Source: VAZQ01 sp963712565 | GTDB taxonomy: Bacteria; Pseudomonadota; Alphaproteobacteria; Rhizobiales; Xanthobacteraceae | Direction: 5' to 3' | Length of the DNA stretch: 64,000 bases | Assembly (NCBI GenBank): GCA_963712565.1 | Contig: CAVQIP010000055.1 | Span: 449,413 to 513,412 of the forward strand | Shown: positions 35,193-43,979 of the stretch, piece by piece | How positions within the stretch are numbered: position 1 is the first letter of the stretch | How the letters are laid out: each line of letters opens with the position of its first letter | Translations under genes and position numbers: made by a program | Notes under the pieces: model-generated | What the model saw: only the letters and a program-made list of their open reading frames with translations | The model's database searches: none | Told to the model about the DNA's origin: nothing

Positions 35193-36178
35193 AACGGCGC
35201 GAGTTCATCACGCTGCTCGGTGGCGCGGCCGCGTGGCCGCTTGCGGCACACGCGCAGCAGCCTGACCGTATGCGGCGCATTGGTGTGCTCACGGCCGCCA
35301 CCCCCGCGGACGATCCGGACGGCCAGGCGCGCCGCGCGGCGTTCCTGCAAGTGCTGCAGCAATTGGGCTGGACCGATGGCCACAATGTGCGGATCGATTA
35401 TCGCTGGGGCTTGGGCGATGCCAACAGCATTCGCAGACATGCGGCGGAATTGGCCGCACTCGCGCCGGACGTCATTCTGAGCGTTGGCACCGCTAGCATG
35501 GGGCCGTTGTTGCAGGCGACGCGCACGGTGCCGATCGTGTTCGTGAGTGTTGCCGACCCGGTCGGCGCCGGCTTCGTCGATAGCCTGGCGCGGCCAGGCG
35601 GCAACGCTACTGGCTTTATCCAGTACGAGTACAGCTTGAGCGGGAAATGGCTGGAGCTGCTCAAGCAGATCGCGCCGGGTGTGACGCGAGCGGCAGTCCT
35701 TCGGGATCCCACCCTAACCTCCGGGATCGGCCAATTCGCCGTAATCCAGTCCGTGGCGCCGTCGGTCGGAGTGGAGGTGAGCCCGATCAACCTGCGCGAC
35801 GCCGGCGAGATCGAGCGCGCCGTCACAGCGTTCGCTCGCTCCTCGAATGTCGGCCTGATCGTGACGTCGGGCGCGGGGGCGGTACTCCATCGCGAGCTGA
35901 TCATCGCGCTTGCGGCCCGGTACAAACTGCCCGCGGTCTACTACCGACGCTACTTTGTCACGAGCGGCGGCTTGATCTCCTATGGGTTTGACCTTGTCGA
36001 TCAGTACCGCCGCGCGGCCGGCTACGTCGATCGCATCCTTAAGGGTGCGACGCCGGCCGACCTGCCGGTGCAGGCGCCGACCAGGTATGAACTAGCGGTC
36101 AATCTCAAGACCGCGAAAGCGCTCGGCCTCACCGTGCCGCCGTCGCTGCTCTCGACTGCCGACGAGGTCATCGAATGA
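35189..36178 (+). CDS. PF04392 ABC substrate-binding protein, copy E
   Basis: A 329-residue member of the most frequent subgroup here (MRRIGVL, GRNVRIDYRWG-like, GKWLELLKQIAPGVTRAAVL; with A, H, J, L, N and P). The signal MKRREFITLLGGAAAWPLA is one alanine shorter than in most copies. ATGA overlaps link it to both neighbours. The C-terminus reads LLSTADEVIE instead of LLARADEVIE. Confidence 0.9.
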   Translation: MKRREFITLLGGAAAWPLAAHAQQPDRMRRIGVLTAATPADDPDGQARRAAFLQVLQQLGWTDGHNVRIDYRWGLGDANSIRRHAAELAALAPDVILSVGTASMGPLLQATRTVPIVFVSVADPVGAGFVDSLARPGGNATGFIQYEYSLSGKWLELLKQIAPGVTRAAVLRDPTLTSGIGQFAVIQSVAPSVGVEVSPINLRDAGEIERAVTAFARSSNVGLIVTSGAGAVLHRELIIALAARYKLPAVYYRRYFVTSGGLISYGFDLVDQYRRAAGYVDRILKGATPADLPVQAPTRYELAVNLKTAKALGLTVPPSLLSTADEVIE

Positions 36179-37149
36179 AACGCCGCGAGTTCATCACGCT
36201 GCTCGGTGGCGCGGCTGCGTGGCCGCTCGCGGCGCGGGCGCAGCAGCCGGGGAGGACCTATCGGGTCGCGTTCCTCGGCGGCGCTGACCCCGTAGGGTAT
36301 GCTGCTCTATTACAAGCGTTACGCCTCGGGTTGCGAGACCACGGGTACGTCGAAGGGAGGAACATCGCAATCGAGTATCGGTGGGCCGAAGGGAAATACG
36401 ACCGCCTTCCCGCACTCGTCACCGAGCTGGTCGGTCTCAAGGTAGATGCCATCATCACCCAGGGGACCCCTGCAGCCCTTGCAGCTAAAAAGGCGACAAC
36501 GACGATTCCCATCGTCATGGCCATCGTCGGTAATCCGGTTGAGACCGGAATCGTGGCGAGCCTCGCACGCCCGGGAGGAAACATAACGGGCTCATCGTTC
36601 TTCTGGTCCGAGCTCAATGCGAAGCGGCTGGAGCTCATGAAGGACCTCAATCCAAGTCTTGCTCGAGCGGGCGTCCTCATGAATCCCGACAATCCCGCGA
36701 TGGCACCTATTTTGCGCGTCATGGAGGAGACGGCACGAGCATCGAATGTGAAGCTGCACGCGGTGAACGTGCGGCGGATCGACGAGTTGGAGGCTGCAAT
36801 CGAGCTCGCCAAAGCGCACATCGAAGCACTGACGATCGTCGATGACGGGCTGTTCATTGCCAACGCCCAACGCATCGCCGAGCTCGCGGCGAGAAGTCGA
36901 CTGCCGAGCATCGGCTTCCGGGAATATTGCGAAGCTGGCGGCATGGTCGCATACGGAGTGGATTTTCCGCACATCTGGCGTCGGGCGGCGGCCTTCGTAG
37001 ACAAAATCCTCAAAGGCACGAAGCCGGCGGACCTTCCCATCGAGCAAGCCACGAGGTTCGAATTCATCATTAACCTGAAGACCGCAAAGGCACTCGGCTT
37101 TGAAGTGCCGCCCGCGCTGTCGGCCCGCGCCGACGAGGTGATCGAGTGA
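36175..37149 (+). CDS. PF04392 ABC substrate-binding protein, copy F
   Basis: This 324-residue protein shares its subgroup with minus-strand copy Q: GYVEGRNIAIEYRWAEGKYD, GTPAALAAKKATTTIPIVMA and NAKRLELMKDLNPSLARAGV. The Tat signal is MKRREFITLLGG. ATGA overlaps the copy E stop, and its own stop overlaps the copy G GTG start. Predicted export and periplasmic location are as for the other copies. Confidence 0.9.
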   Translation: MKRREFITLLGGAAAWPLAARAQQPGRTYRVAFLGGADPVGYAALLQALRLGLRDHGYVEGRNIAIEYRWAEGKYDRLPALVTELVGLKVDAIITQGTPAALAAKKATTTIPIVMAIVGNPVETGIVASLARPGGNITGSSFFWSELNAKRLELMKDLNPSLARAGVLMNPDNPAMAPILRVMEETARASNVKLHAVNVRRIDELEAAIELAKAHIEALTIVDDGLFIANAQRIAELAARSRLPSIGFREYCEAGGMVAYGVDFPHIWRRAAAFVDKILKGTKPADLPIEQATRFEFIINLKTAKALGFEVPPALSARADEVIE

Positions 37150-38135
37150 GACGGCGCGAGTTCATCTCGCTGATCGGCGGCGCGGCTGCTACGTGGCCGC
37201 TCCGGGCGCGGGCGCAGCAGCCCGAGCTCGTCCGGCGGATCGGGCTTTTGATGGGAGTGGCCGACGATCCGGAAGGACAGGCCCGAGTGACGGCGCTTAA
37301 GCAGGGACTTCAAGAATCAGGATGGATAGACGGCCGCAACATCCAAATCGAGACACGCTTTGGTGGGGCTGACGCCGGCCGCATACGAGCTTACGCAGTA
37401 GAACTAGTGACGCTCGCGCCCGACGTAATCGTCGGCCAAACAACGCCGGTCATCCGGGCGCTGCGAGAGGCGACAAGCTCCATTCCGATCGTTATGGCCG
37501 CGGTCAACGATCCGGTCGATCAAGGCTTCGTTTCGAGCTTGGCGCATCCGGGCGGGCACATCCCTGGCTTCACGTTCATCGATTTCCAGATGGTTGGGAA
37601 GTGGCTGGAGATGCTCAAAGAGGTCGCCCCCGGCGTTGCTCGCGCCGCACTCATGTTCAACCCGGATACGGCTCCCCATTATTACGTCTACCTGCGTTCG
37701 TTCGAGGCCGTGCCGCGGTCGATCGCAGTTGAGGTGACGGCGACCCCTGTTCGCAACCCAGCCGAAGTCGAAGAGGCTTTCGCCAGACTTGGACGCGATC
37801 AGAGCGGCGGGCTGATTGTTGCCGGGGACGCGTTCACCATCGTGCACTACCAATTGTTCATCAGGCTGGCGCAGCAGCATCGACTGCCGGCGGTCTACTT
37901 CCTTCGGACATCCGTCGCGCAAGGTGCCTTGATGTCGTATGGACCCGATCCCTACGACTTGTTCCGGCGCTCAGCTTCTTATGTCGATCGCATTCTGAAG
38001 GGAGCGAACCCTGCCGAGCTTCCCGCCCAGGCGCCGACCAGGTACGAACTCGTGATTAACCTCAAGACTGCGAAGGCCCTCGGTCTCGCAGTGCCGCCGT
38101 CGCTGCTTGCCATTGCCGACGAGGTGATCGAGTGA
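37146..38135 (+). CDS. PF04392 ABC substrate-binding protein, copy G
   Basis: A 329-residue protein with GTG start and signal MRRREFISLIGG. It is very similar to copy I (55786-56775) over the whole interior, sharing SGWIDGRNIQIETRFGGADA-type sequence, FVSSLAHPGG and YFLRTSVAQGALMSYGPDPY. The two are clearly recent duplicates lying about 18 kb apart. It ends the first six-gene overlapping run. Confidence 0.9.
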   Translation: MRRREFISLIGGAAATWPLRARAQQPELVRRIGLLMGVADDPEGQARVTALKQGLQESGWIDGRNIQIETRFGGADAGRIRAYAVELVTLAPDVIVGQTTPVIRALREATSSIPIVMAAVNDPVDQGFVSSLAHPGGHIPGFTFIDFQMVGKWLEMLKEVAPGVARAALMFNPDTAPHYYVYLRSFEAVPRSIAVEVTATPVRNPAEVEEAFARLGRDQSGGLIVAGDAFTIVHYQLFIRLAQQHRLPAVYFLRTSVAQGALMSYGPDPYDLFRRSASYVDRILKGANPAELPAQAPTRYELVINLKTAKALGLAVPPSLLAIADEVIE

Positions 38136-38398
38136 GCGTGGCCGATGGCCGCTGTTGGCACATCGCGTCCGGTTCGTTGCGACGCACAGATTCGGTCGCT
38201 ATTGAAGGCATAGCGGACATTCGGCGAAGCCTTGCTGCCCGTCGGAGCAACGCGAATGACCCACAGCAGTCATACCCGTCCGAGGCTTTTCGCAGCGCAC
38301 ATGCCGCAGTGCGCCCCATTTCGCTCGACGCTCTTTCCTGTTTTGATGGCCTGAGTTGAAAGCCGAACTTGGCTTGATCCAGCGAGCAAGGACAGGCA
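38136..38398. other. Spacer with rhizobial-type intergenic sequence between copies G and H
   Basis: This 263-base spacer breaks the overlapping gene run. It contains CAACGCGAATGACCC, a motif that recurs as CGACGCGAATGACCC near 39515, so it carries a short dispersed intergenic sequence. A ribosome-binding site (AAGGACAGG) precedes copy H at its 3' end, so copy H probably has its own promoter here. No gene is recognisable. Confidence 0.4.
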
Positions 38399-39385
38399 AT
38401 GAAACGACGCGAGTTCGTCACAGTGCTCGGCGGTGCGGTTGCGTGGCCACTGCGGACGCGCGCGCAGCAGCCCGATCGGATGCGGCGGATCGGCGTTCTG
38501 ATGAACCTCGCAGCCGACGATTCGGAAGCGCCGGCTCGTGTTGCTGCCTTCGCGCAGGGCTTGCAGGAATTGGGCTGGACCATGGGCCGCAACGTGCGGA
38601 TCGATTATCGCTGGGGAGCGGGCGTTGCCAATCTCTATCGTCTATACGGCGCCGAATTAGTTGCGCTCGCGCCCGATCTCATTCTTGCCTCCGGTGTGCC
38701 GGCCGTGAGCGCCGTGCAGGAGGCGAGCCGCACGATGCCGGTGGTGTTTGTGGACACCACCGATCCGGTCGCCGCCGGGTTCGTCGCCAGTCTCGCGCGG
38801 CCGGGCGGCTATGCGACAGGGTTTACGCAGTTCGAGTTCGGCATGAGCGGGAAATGGCTGGAGCTGCTCAAGGAGATCGCCCCTGGCGTTACCCGCGCCG
38901 CAGTCATTCGCAATCCGATGACGCCCGCAGGGTCAGGCCAACTGGGAGCCATCCAGGCGGTAGCGCCCTCATTCAGGGTAGAGATCAGCCCGGTTGATGT
39001 GCGCGACACGTCCGAGATCGAGCACGCTATCGCCGCTTTCGCCCGCGAGCCAAACGGCGGCTTGATCGTCTTGTCGACCTCATTGGCGCTGGCGCATCGG
39101 GAGCAGATTGTTGCTTGGGCGGGCCGCCACCGTTTGCCAGCGGTCTATCCTTTCCGCATCTACGTCAATGCCGGAGGACTGGTCAGCTATGGGCCGGACC
39201 AAATAGACCCTTACCGGCGAGCCGCGGGCTACGTGGATCGTATCCTCAAGGGCGAGAAGCCAGCCGATCTGCCGGTGCAGGCACCGACTAAGTACGAGCT
39301 GGTCGTCAATCTCAAAACTGCCAAAGCGCTCGGCCTCGAAGTGCCCCCCACGCTGCTCGCCCGCGCCGACGAGGTGATCGAGTAA
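38399..39385 (+). CDS. PF04392 ABC substrate-binding protein, copy H
   Basis: A 328-residue protein of the main subgroup with Tat signal MKRREFVTVLGG ending TRAQQPD. The interior includes MRRIGVLMNLAADDSEAPAR, LGWTMGRNVRIDYRWGAGVA and FGMSGKWLELLKEIAPGVTR. It has its own ribosome-binding site rather than an overlap with the preceding gene. It is the last plus-strand copy before a 16-kb interruption of unrelated genes. Confidence 0.9.
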   Translation: MKRREFVTVLGGAVAWPLRTRAQQPDRMRRIGVLMNLAADDSEAPARVAAFAQGLQELGWTMGRNVRIDYRWGAGVANLYRLYGAELVALAPDLILASGVPAVSAVQEASRTMPVVFVDTTDPVAAGFVASLARPGGYATGFTQFEFGMSGKWLELLKEIAPGVTRAAVIRNPMTPAGSGQLGAIQAVAPSFRVEISPVDVRDTSEIEHAIAAFAREPNGGLIVLSTSLALAHREQIVAWAGRHRLPAVYPFRIYVNAGGLVSYGPDQIDPYRRAAGYVDRILKGEKPADLPVQAPTKYELVVNLKTAKALGLEVPPTLLARADEVIE

Positions 39386-39732
39386 GGCTGGCTTCTGCAC
39401 GCATGTCGCTGCACCTGCTCACGACCGCTTATGGCACTCGCGTCGGATGAACCCTGTGCCCAAGATTTCCGGTTTCTGGGCATAGGCGGACTTGCCATCG
39501 ACGCCAACTCGACGCGAATGACCCGACCCGGACATCGGCCCGCTCGCGAGCCAACAGCAGCCACCTCGATTGAGAACAATTCTTATCGTCCCCAAGCACC
39601 CAGGGTCCGCGTGGGGCACAGTCCAACCCGTCTAAGCGGCGGCGCATCTAAGGGCTCCCCCGTAGGGGTAATATCTGAATTTTCGGGCGTGCCCCCAGCC
39701 TGTAAACACGGTGTATGAACGGGGGACACTCC
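39386..39732. other. Intergenic stretch after copy H
   Basis: About 347 bases without a recognisable gene. It contains CGACGCGAATGACCC and ACCCGGACATCGG, short motifs seen in other spacers of this window, suggesting dispersed intergenic repeat material. A GGGGGA ribosome-binding site lies at its end, before 39733. Confidence 0.4.
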
Positions 39733-40005
39733 ATGCGTACTTTAACGTCCATTTGTAGCGGCTTGATCCTGGCTGCACTGACAACCGTAGTTGGATTCGA
39801 TGGGATTGCTACCGCACACCCAGACATCGGGTTTTCGGTGGACGATGTGAACCGGACGCGAAAGGCCGACCGGTTGCCGACGGTCCACGTCCACGTGCGT
39901 CGTGCACCCGTTTACGATGCAAGATTGCCGGATGGCTGTGAACCGCTGGTCAGTGCCCTCACGCGATCGAACTTGGCACGCATTGCTGGTCGGTGCTTGT
40001 CTTAG
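39733..40005 (+). CDS. Small exported hypothetical protein
   Basis: A 90-residue protein from the ATG preceded by GGGGGA; an upstream in-frame ATG at 39715 lacks good spacing. The N-terminus is a classic signal peptide (MRTLTSICSGLILAALTTVV, cleavage near ATAHP). The mature part is short and has no recognised domain. Its 3' end overlaps the decayed gene at 39993-40289, so the C-terminus may be junctional. Confidence 0.5.
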   Translation: MRTLTSICSGLILAALTTVVGFDGIATAHPDIGFSVDDVNRTRKADRLPTVHVHVRRAPVYDARLPDGCEPLVSALTRSNLARIAGRCLS

Positions 40006-40289
40006 CTGAAGACTGCGTGGGGCTGTGCGGTTTAACAGAGCAGGAGGTTCTCGCTATCGCGGAGCATGAGCATGTTCCAGAGATGGCTGCTACGGCTCTA
40101 GCTCAATACCTGTTGAAGCAAGAACATGGGATTGACCAAATCCGGGATAATGATCGTCCATGACATCCGGCAGGCTCAACAGCGCCAGGACACGCAGCAC
40201 ATTTTGGTGCTGTTGCCGTGCTACATCACTTCCTGAAAGCTCACCCTGAGGCTAGTCCGCATCAGCATCCGTGGAGCCGCGTCTATTAA
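39993..40289 (+). pseudogene. Frameshifted second copy of the 97-residue hypothetical at 31612-31905
   Basis: The first segment reads EDCVGLCGLTEQEVLAIAEH and continues EHVPEMAATALAQYLL, closely matching the intact copy. The frame is lost near IRDN. The middle continues in a second frame (MIVHDIRQAQQRQDTQHIL) and the end in a third (VLHHFLKAHPEA, HPWSRVY). At least two indels are required, so this is a true decayed paralogue rather than a single sequencing error. Confidence 0.85.
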
Positions 40290-40300
40290 GGTCTACCGGC

Positions 40301-40465
40301 ATGTCCTCCGATGCTCCCGCTCCGCCCCTGTGCCCCGACTGCCGCCAGCCTATGCAGCTCGTGAAGACGCTCCCGCATTTGGGCGGGCTGCCGGAAATCC
40401 TTGTGTTCTACTGCTCAAGCTGCAAGCGGGCGGAAACCAAGGTGCAAGAGCAGAAAGCGGCGTGA
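40301..40465 (+). CDS. Small zinc-ribbon protein
   Basis: A 54-residue protein from the ATG giving MSSDAPAPPLCPDCRQPM, with a second cysteine pair in VFYCSSCKRAETK. The two CxxC pairs form a probable zinc ribbon. Such mini zinc ribbons are common in rhizobial accessory DNA. No function is assigned. Confidence 0.6.
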   Translation: MSSDAPAPPLCPDCRQPMQLVKTLPHLGGLPEILVFYCSSCKRAETKVQEQKAA

Positions 40466-40645
40466 GCCGGTGTAGTGACGGGCGGCTCCTGCAGCCCGAC
40501 GATTTCAGAACGATTCAGGCCCGGCCCAAGGACCTGCGGGCGTCTTCCGCGGCAGCCTGAGCCTACGTTGCCCGAGCCCCTTTTTCATCGGAAATCATCT
40601 GCAAATGGCCAATTGCCAAAGCGGCCGGGCATTCGCCCCGCCGAT

Positions 40646-40873
40646 CTATTGTTTCTCGATCTGCTCGACTTCCGCGAAGAAGTCCCTGAATGCGGCGATA
40701 CCCCCCGTGCGTCGGCCGGCTGAAACGATCTTCGATTTGATTATTTCGTCCGAAATTCTGGGGTTTGGTGGAATCAGGGCGTGCGCCTTCTCAACCGCTT
40801 CGTCTAGGGATTTGCCGGTTGCCGTGAAGGTCTTTGCCTTTTTCTTTGTCTTCTTCGCTGTCTTCTTTGCCAT
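40646..40873 (-). CDS. Small lysine-rich hypothetical protein
   Basis: A 75-residue protein from the ATG giving MAKKTAKKTKKKAKTFTATG, preceded by GGGAGG with good spacing. The basic head could bind nucleic acid. The remainder (SLDEAVEKAHALIPPNPRIS and FFAEVEQIEKQ) is amphipathic. The family is not recognised. Confidence 0.6.
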   Translation of the reverse strand: MAKKTAKKTKKKAKTFTATGKSLDEAVEKAHALIPPNPRISDEIIKSKIVSAGRRTGGIAAFRDFFAEVEQIEKQ

Positions 40874-41301
40874 GGCTTCCTCCCGTGGTCCGACTGAGTT
40901 CGCGTTTTGATTGTAGCCGAGTTGTCGGGTTAGCCCAATCCCCGAGGACGACAATAGGGTTGGGTGGGTGATCGGAGGAGGAGGACAAGTGTGGCGGCTG
41001 CGCCGCTCTCAATTAATGTCAGAAACGCGCGTCCGATGTCGCAAGATACGGAAGGCCCCAGCGAGCGTGTGCTACGACCGGGGCCTTGCCTTGACGCTCT
41101 CAGGCTCCACGGGGGCTGATGTTGGGGGCCTTCAACAGCGCCAGAACACTTATCGCACGAGGCGCAGCAGCAGGCCATCGCGAACGCAATCACTTTACTG
41201 GGATCGCCATGCAGATACCGACGAGGAGTAGGCAACAACCCATGCGACGCGGCAAACTCGACGTGGTGAAGGACTGTGCTCGGCTCCTGGCACCCCCAGT
41301 C
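40874..41301. other. Intergenic stretch with a possible terminator hairpin
   Basis: No gene is supported over about 430 bases. AAGGCCCC at 41052-41059 pairs with GGGGCCTT at 41080-41087 across a 20-base loop, a possible hairpin terminator without a clear T-run. Confidence 0.35.
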
Positions 41302-41826
41302 TCATAGGCCACTATCTTGCCTCGCTCGAACCTTTGCGACCGCGCGCTCCCAGGCACGCGCCGGCGCAACGGGCTCGCTGGAGGCTGGAGGCGACGCTGA
41401 CGGTTCTGAAGACGCTGCGGCAGGAGCCCACACGGGTTCAGCGCGCCTTATTTGGCTCGCGAGTGCTGCGTGTTCCGCAAGAGCCGCCTGCTTCCTGCGG
41501 ACCCTCTCGACCGCCTTCGTCCAGCCAGCGGTCTTCGCTGCTGCTGCTCTCTCTGTGAGATCGGCCTGCCTACTGCGGAGCGTCTCGATGGCTTTCCCCC
41601 AGGCGTTTGGAGCCGCAACGCCCTTCCAAAGATTGTGGGTTGGCGTTGCTGTAATCGGCAAGTGACTGACCGGCATTTTGACGCGACTGAACACAAATCG
41701 CCGCGCGATCTGTGGGCATGCCGAACACTTGAATGTGTGACGCTCGAAGGCAACGTCCGACGTGGGCTCGCTCCGCGCGTCCACCTGCATCAGACACATC
41801 TCAGCACCGCAGGCAGAGCACTTCAT
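41302..41826 (-). CDS. Zinc-ribbon protein with three internal helical repeats
   Basis: A 174-residue protein from the ATG giving MKCSACGAEMCLMQ; an earlier in-frame ATG at 41880 exists. One cysteine pair is KCSACG and a second is KCSACP about 33 residues on, forming a zinc ribbon. The rest has three related helices: AWGKAIETLRSRQADL, GWTKAVERVRRKQAAL and AWERAVAKVRARQDSG, the last two separated by a Ser/Pro/Ala linker. It resembles small zinc-ribbon hypotheticals frequent in Bradyrhizobium. Function unknown. Confidence 0.65.
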   Translation of the reverse strand: MKCSACGAEMCLMQVDARSEPTSDVAFERHTFKCSACPQIARRFVFSRVKMPVSHLPITATPTHNLWKGVAAPNAWGKAIETLRSRQADLTERAAAAKTAGWTKAVERVRRKQAALAEHAALASQIRRAEPVWAPAAASSEPSASPPASSEPVAPARAWERAVAKVRARQDSGL

Positions 41827-42218
41827 CGGTCGTCGCCCGGGAGATGCCATATCGAGCGATAGAGCACCTGGTGGTGTCAAGACACCGGCGGCGTTAGCTG
41901 GAGGCTCTATGCGTGCTCCAGATGCACCCAGGAGCCTGTGGTGGGGAATTGGATAGCGTATCGGAGGTGGTCGCTAAGTGATTGATTCTATTAAGCCCCA
42001 AAAGCCACCGTGGGGCTGAGTTCGCTGCACGCAAACGTCAAACTACTAACGCGGCTTTAGCGGCTATTTTGAAGTCGTTGAGCAGCAACGCCGCACCCTT
42101 GCCCTGTTTGAATATGGGACCCGTTTGCGCGCGCCGCGCACCGGTCGTGTTCGCATTCGGGTTTCAGATGCTCTTGGTGAACCTTGGAGCTTCCAAAGAC
42201 CTCGTCGGGTTCGCATCC
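41827..42218. other. Intergenic stretch
   Basis: Nearly 400 bases of lower GC than the chromosome proper. No open frame has family-like sequence, and no repeat or terminator stands out. Confidence 0.35.
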
Positions 42219-42545
42219 CTAACGCGACCAATGCGCTTGCGCCTGAAAACAGTGAACTTCTCGATATAACTTCATGAGGATGTCTTGGCGGCAAGCGGCC
42301 GTAGCGTTGTTTATCCCCTGTGCGTGTGGTGCGTCTAAGTTGGAAGGGTGAAGGCTCGATGCCTGTTCTGCGCCCTTGGTCGCGTCGCCTAGGGCGCCAT
42401 CCGTCCCTTGTGCGTGCTCTGCAAGCCTCAGCCAGCGCAGCCCAAGGCTTCGCCAGTACGCTGCTAACTCAGGTGACCTTGCCAATCTTGCCCTTCGCGC
42501 GCTGTCGGCAGCTTGATCCTGACAGTAGCTTGTATAGGACGACAT
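42219..42545 (-). CDS. Small hypothetical protein of a rhizobial family
   Basis: The gene product has 108 residues from the ATG preceded by GAGGAGGGG. The first half (MSSYTSYCQDQAADSARRAR, LGLRWLRLAEHAQ) fits a small helical family I recall from Bradyrhizobium genomes, in which the Cys-x-x-Gln-Ala-Ala pattern and the WLRLAE helix recur. The C-terminal half is not similar to that family and may be junction sequence. Function unknown. Confidence 0.5.
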   Translation of the reverse strand: MSSYTSYCQDQAADSARRARLARSPELAAYWRSLGLRWLRLAEHAQGTDGALGDATKGAEQASSLHPSNLDAPHAQGINNATAACRQDILMKLYREVHCFQAQAHWSR

Positions 42546-42802
42546 CCCACCCCTCCTCTTCATAGCCCATGGCCCATCTCTGAAGGGGCCAATTCGCTTT
42601 GGGGTGAGTAGGTTCAACCCCGCATTAAAATCGCGGCGAACTGTTGCATAACAATCACGCTTAAAATGCACGTTAGTGCCTGGATACCTCGCTCGCGCGA
42701 GAGCTTGGTGAGAGAGCGCTGGTAAGCCCCTCGGCCGTTCCGCTTTCACTGACGCGCTACGCTCGCGCCATCACGTTGCTCACCGACTTCGCATACCATT
42801 GG

Positions 42803-43027
42803 CTACCGCGCGGCGTGCTGATGCCCGTGCGTTTCGCTTGATGAGGTTCGAGCTAGAGTTTCCTCAAGGCGAGCCGCTCCCACCTTGGTCTCATGTTCTG
42901 TGCCGCAGTGCGGGCATTGAAAGCGCACTGAACTGGACCAGATGCGGGCTAGGGTGGCGTAGTCAGTGTAAAGTTGAAGATCAATCGGCCGTTGGGTCCC
43001 CGGGCACCTACAAATGAGATTGCGCAT
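42803..43027 (-). CDS. Small cysteine-containing hypothetical protein
   Basis: A 74-residue protein from the ATG giving MRNLICRCPGTQRPIDLQL. It contains YATLARIWSSSVRFQCPHCG followed by TEHETKVGAARLEE. The CRC and CPHC pairs suggest a metal site. This is a recurrent small family in Bradyrhizobium-type accessory DNA, from memory. It lies just downstream of the ACP-like gene on the same strand. Confidence 0.6.
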   Translation of the reverse strand: MRNLICRCPGTQRPIDLQLYTDYATLARIWSSSVRFQCPHCGTEHETKVGAARLEETLARTSSSETHGHQHAAR

Positions 43028-43061
43028 CGCGTCGCCCTCAAGTTTCAAAAAAGGGATAGCG

Positions 43062-43451
43062 CTACTGGCTCGCACCCTTCTTGCTTCTTGCGGGCTCCCC
43101 CGCGCGAGCTAAGCATGGCCCGAATAGCTTGCGGATTACGGGACCGGCGCCTCGTCGTCGCCTTTCGTTGTTCACGTTTTCAATATGGCGAATCAGATCG
43201 CCGACGACTTCTATTTGATTGATATCGTCATCTGTCATTTCCACGCCGTCGAATTGATCTTCGATCACGATCATCAACTCCAGACGGTCGAGCCAGTCAG
43301 CTCCTAAATCATCAGTGAAGTGCGCTGCATCAGTTACACGTTTGACTTCGACGCCCAATTGATTCGCAATGAGGGCACGGACATCGTCGGCGACGAAGAC
43401 TTCTTTCGTAACGGCTGTCTCTTGATTCAAATTCAAGATGGCGATGGTCAT
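43062..43451 (-). CDS. Acyl-carrier-protein-like protein lacking the phosphopantetheine serine
   Basis: A 129-residue protein from the ATG giving MTIAILNLNQETAV. Residues of about 20-90 match an acyl carrier protein helix bundle: VRALIANQLGVEVKRVTDAA, FTDDLGADWLDRLELMIVIE, VEMTDDDINQIEVVGDLIRH. In true ACPs the motif is DSL, with Ser carrying 4'-phosphopantetheine; here Trp53 replaces it, so it cannot be loaded in the usual way. A basic tail (NNERRRRGAGPVIRKLFG) follows. It could be a scaffold or regulatory ACP mimic. Confidence 0.8.
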   Translation of the reverse strand: MTIAILNLNQETAVTKEVFVADDVRALIANQLGVEVKRVTDAAHFTDDLGADWLDRLELMIVIEDQFDGVEMTDDDINQIEVVGDLIRHIENVNNERRRRGAGPVIRKLFGPCLARAGEPARSKKGASQ

Positions 43452-43623
43452 GATGGGCCCCCGACTCGATAGAAGTCTGGAGCCGACCACAAAATTCGTC
43501 CCTCAATGGGACTCCGATAAAAAATCACAAGGGTGTTGCAATGGAGTCATAGCCTTACCATTGCACCGGACATTGGAAGTGGCCTGTGACGGCCCCGTTG
43601 TCGCCGCCATGGGTCGCCAAGGC

Positions 43624-43791
43624 GCGCGTGAGCAGCCGAGTGCCGGCGGCGTCCCGACGAGCCATGAGCCGATAGCCGTCGTGATTGATTTCGTGAATCC
43701 AAGTATTGCCCACCGGCGGCCGGATGGTGGGTGATGGCAAGCACGGAACCACAAAGCCGGAGGGGGCGTGGCGGGTACGCAAACGCAACAT
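43624..43791 (-). pseudogene. N-terminal fragment of an ATP-dependent DNA ligase (LigD-type)
   Basis: The minus strand from ATG 43791 reads MLRLRTRHAPSGFVVPCLPS, then PPVGNTWIHEINHDGYRLMA and RRDAAGTRLLTR. This is the start of an ATP-dependent ligase up to and past the adenylation motif. The catalytic lysine of KxDG is Asn here (EINHDG instead of EIKHDG). After LLTR the homology stops, so only about 56 residues remain. A ligase C-terminal fragment lies at 46272-46434 on the same strand but in the wrong order. Confidence 0.75.
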
Positions 43792-43979
43792 GGCCCAAAG
43801 ATAGAACGGCGGTGGTAAAATGCGAGCCTGTCGGAACCTGCCGACAACCGCCTGAATTGATTGGTTGCGGACTTCAAGCCCTGACACCCCCAGATCGTCG
43901 GGCTTGGAGACCACCAGGCCCCGCTCGGCCAGTGTGCGCTCGGGCGGGGCTCTGCTTTGAAGGCTGTCACAAAAGGAAG

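Noticed and set aside
36258..37313. A 351-codon minus-strand frame opposite copy F
   Set aside because: Serine/arginine-rich antisense translation, no start signal, contradicts the clear plus-strand gene.
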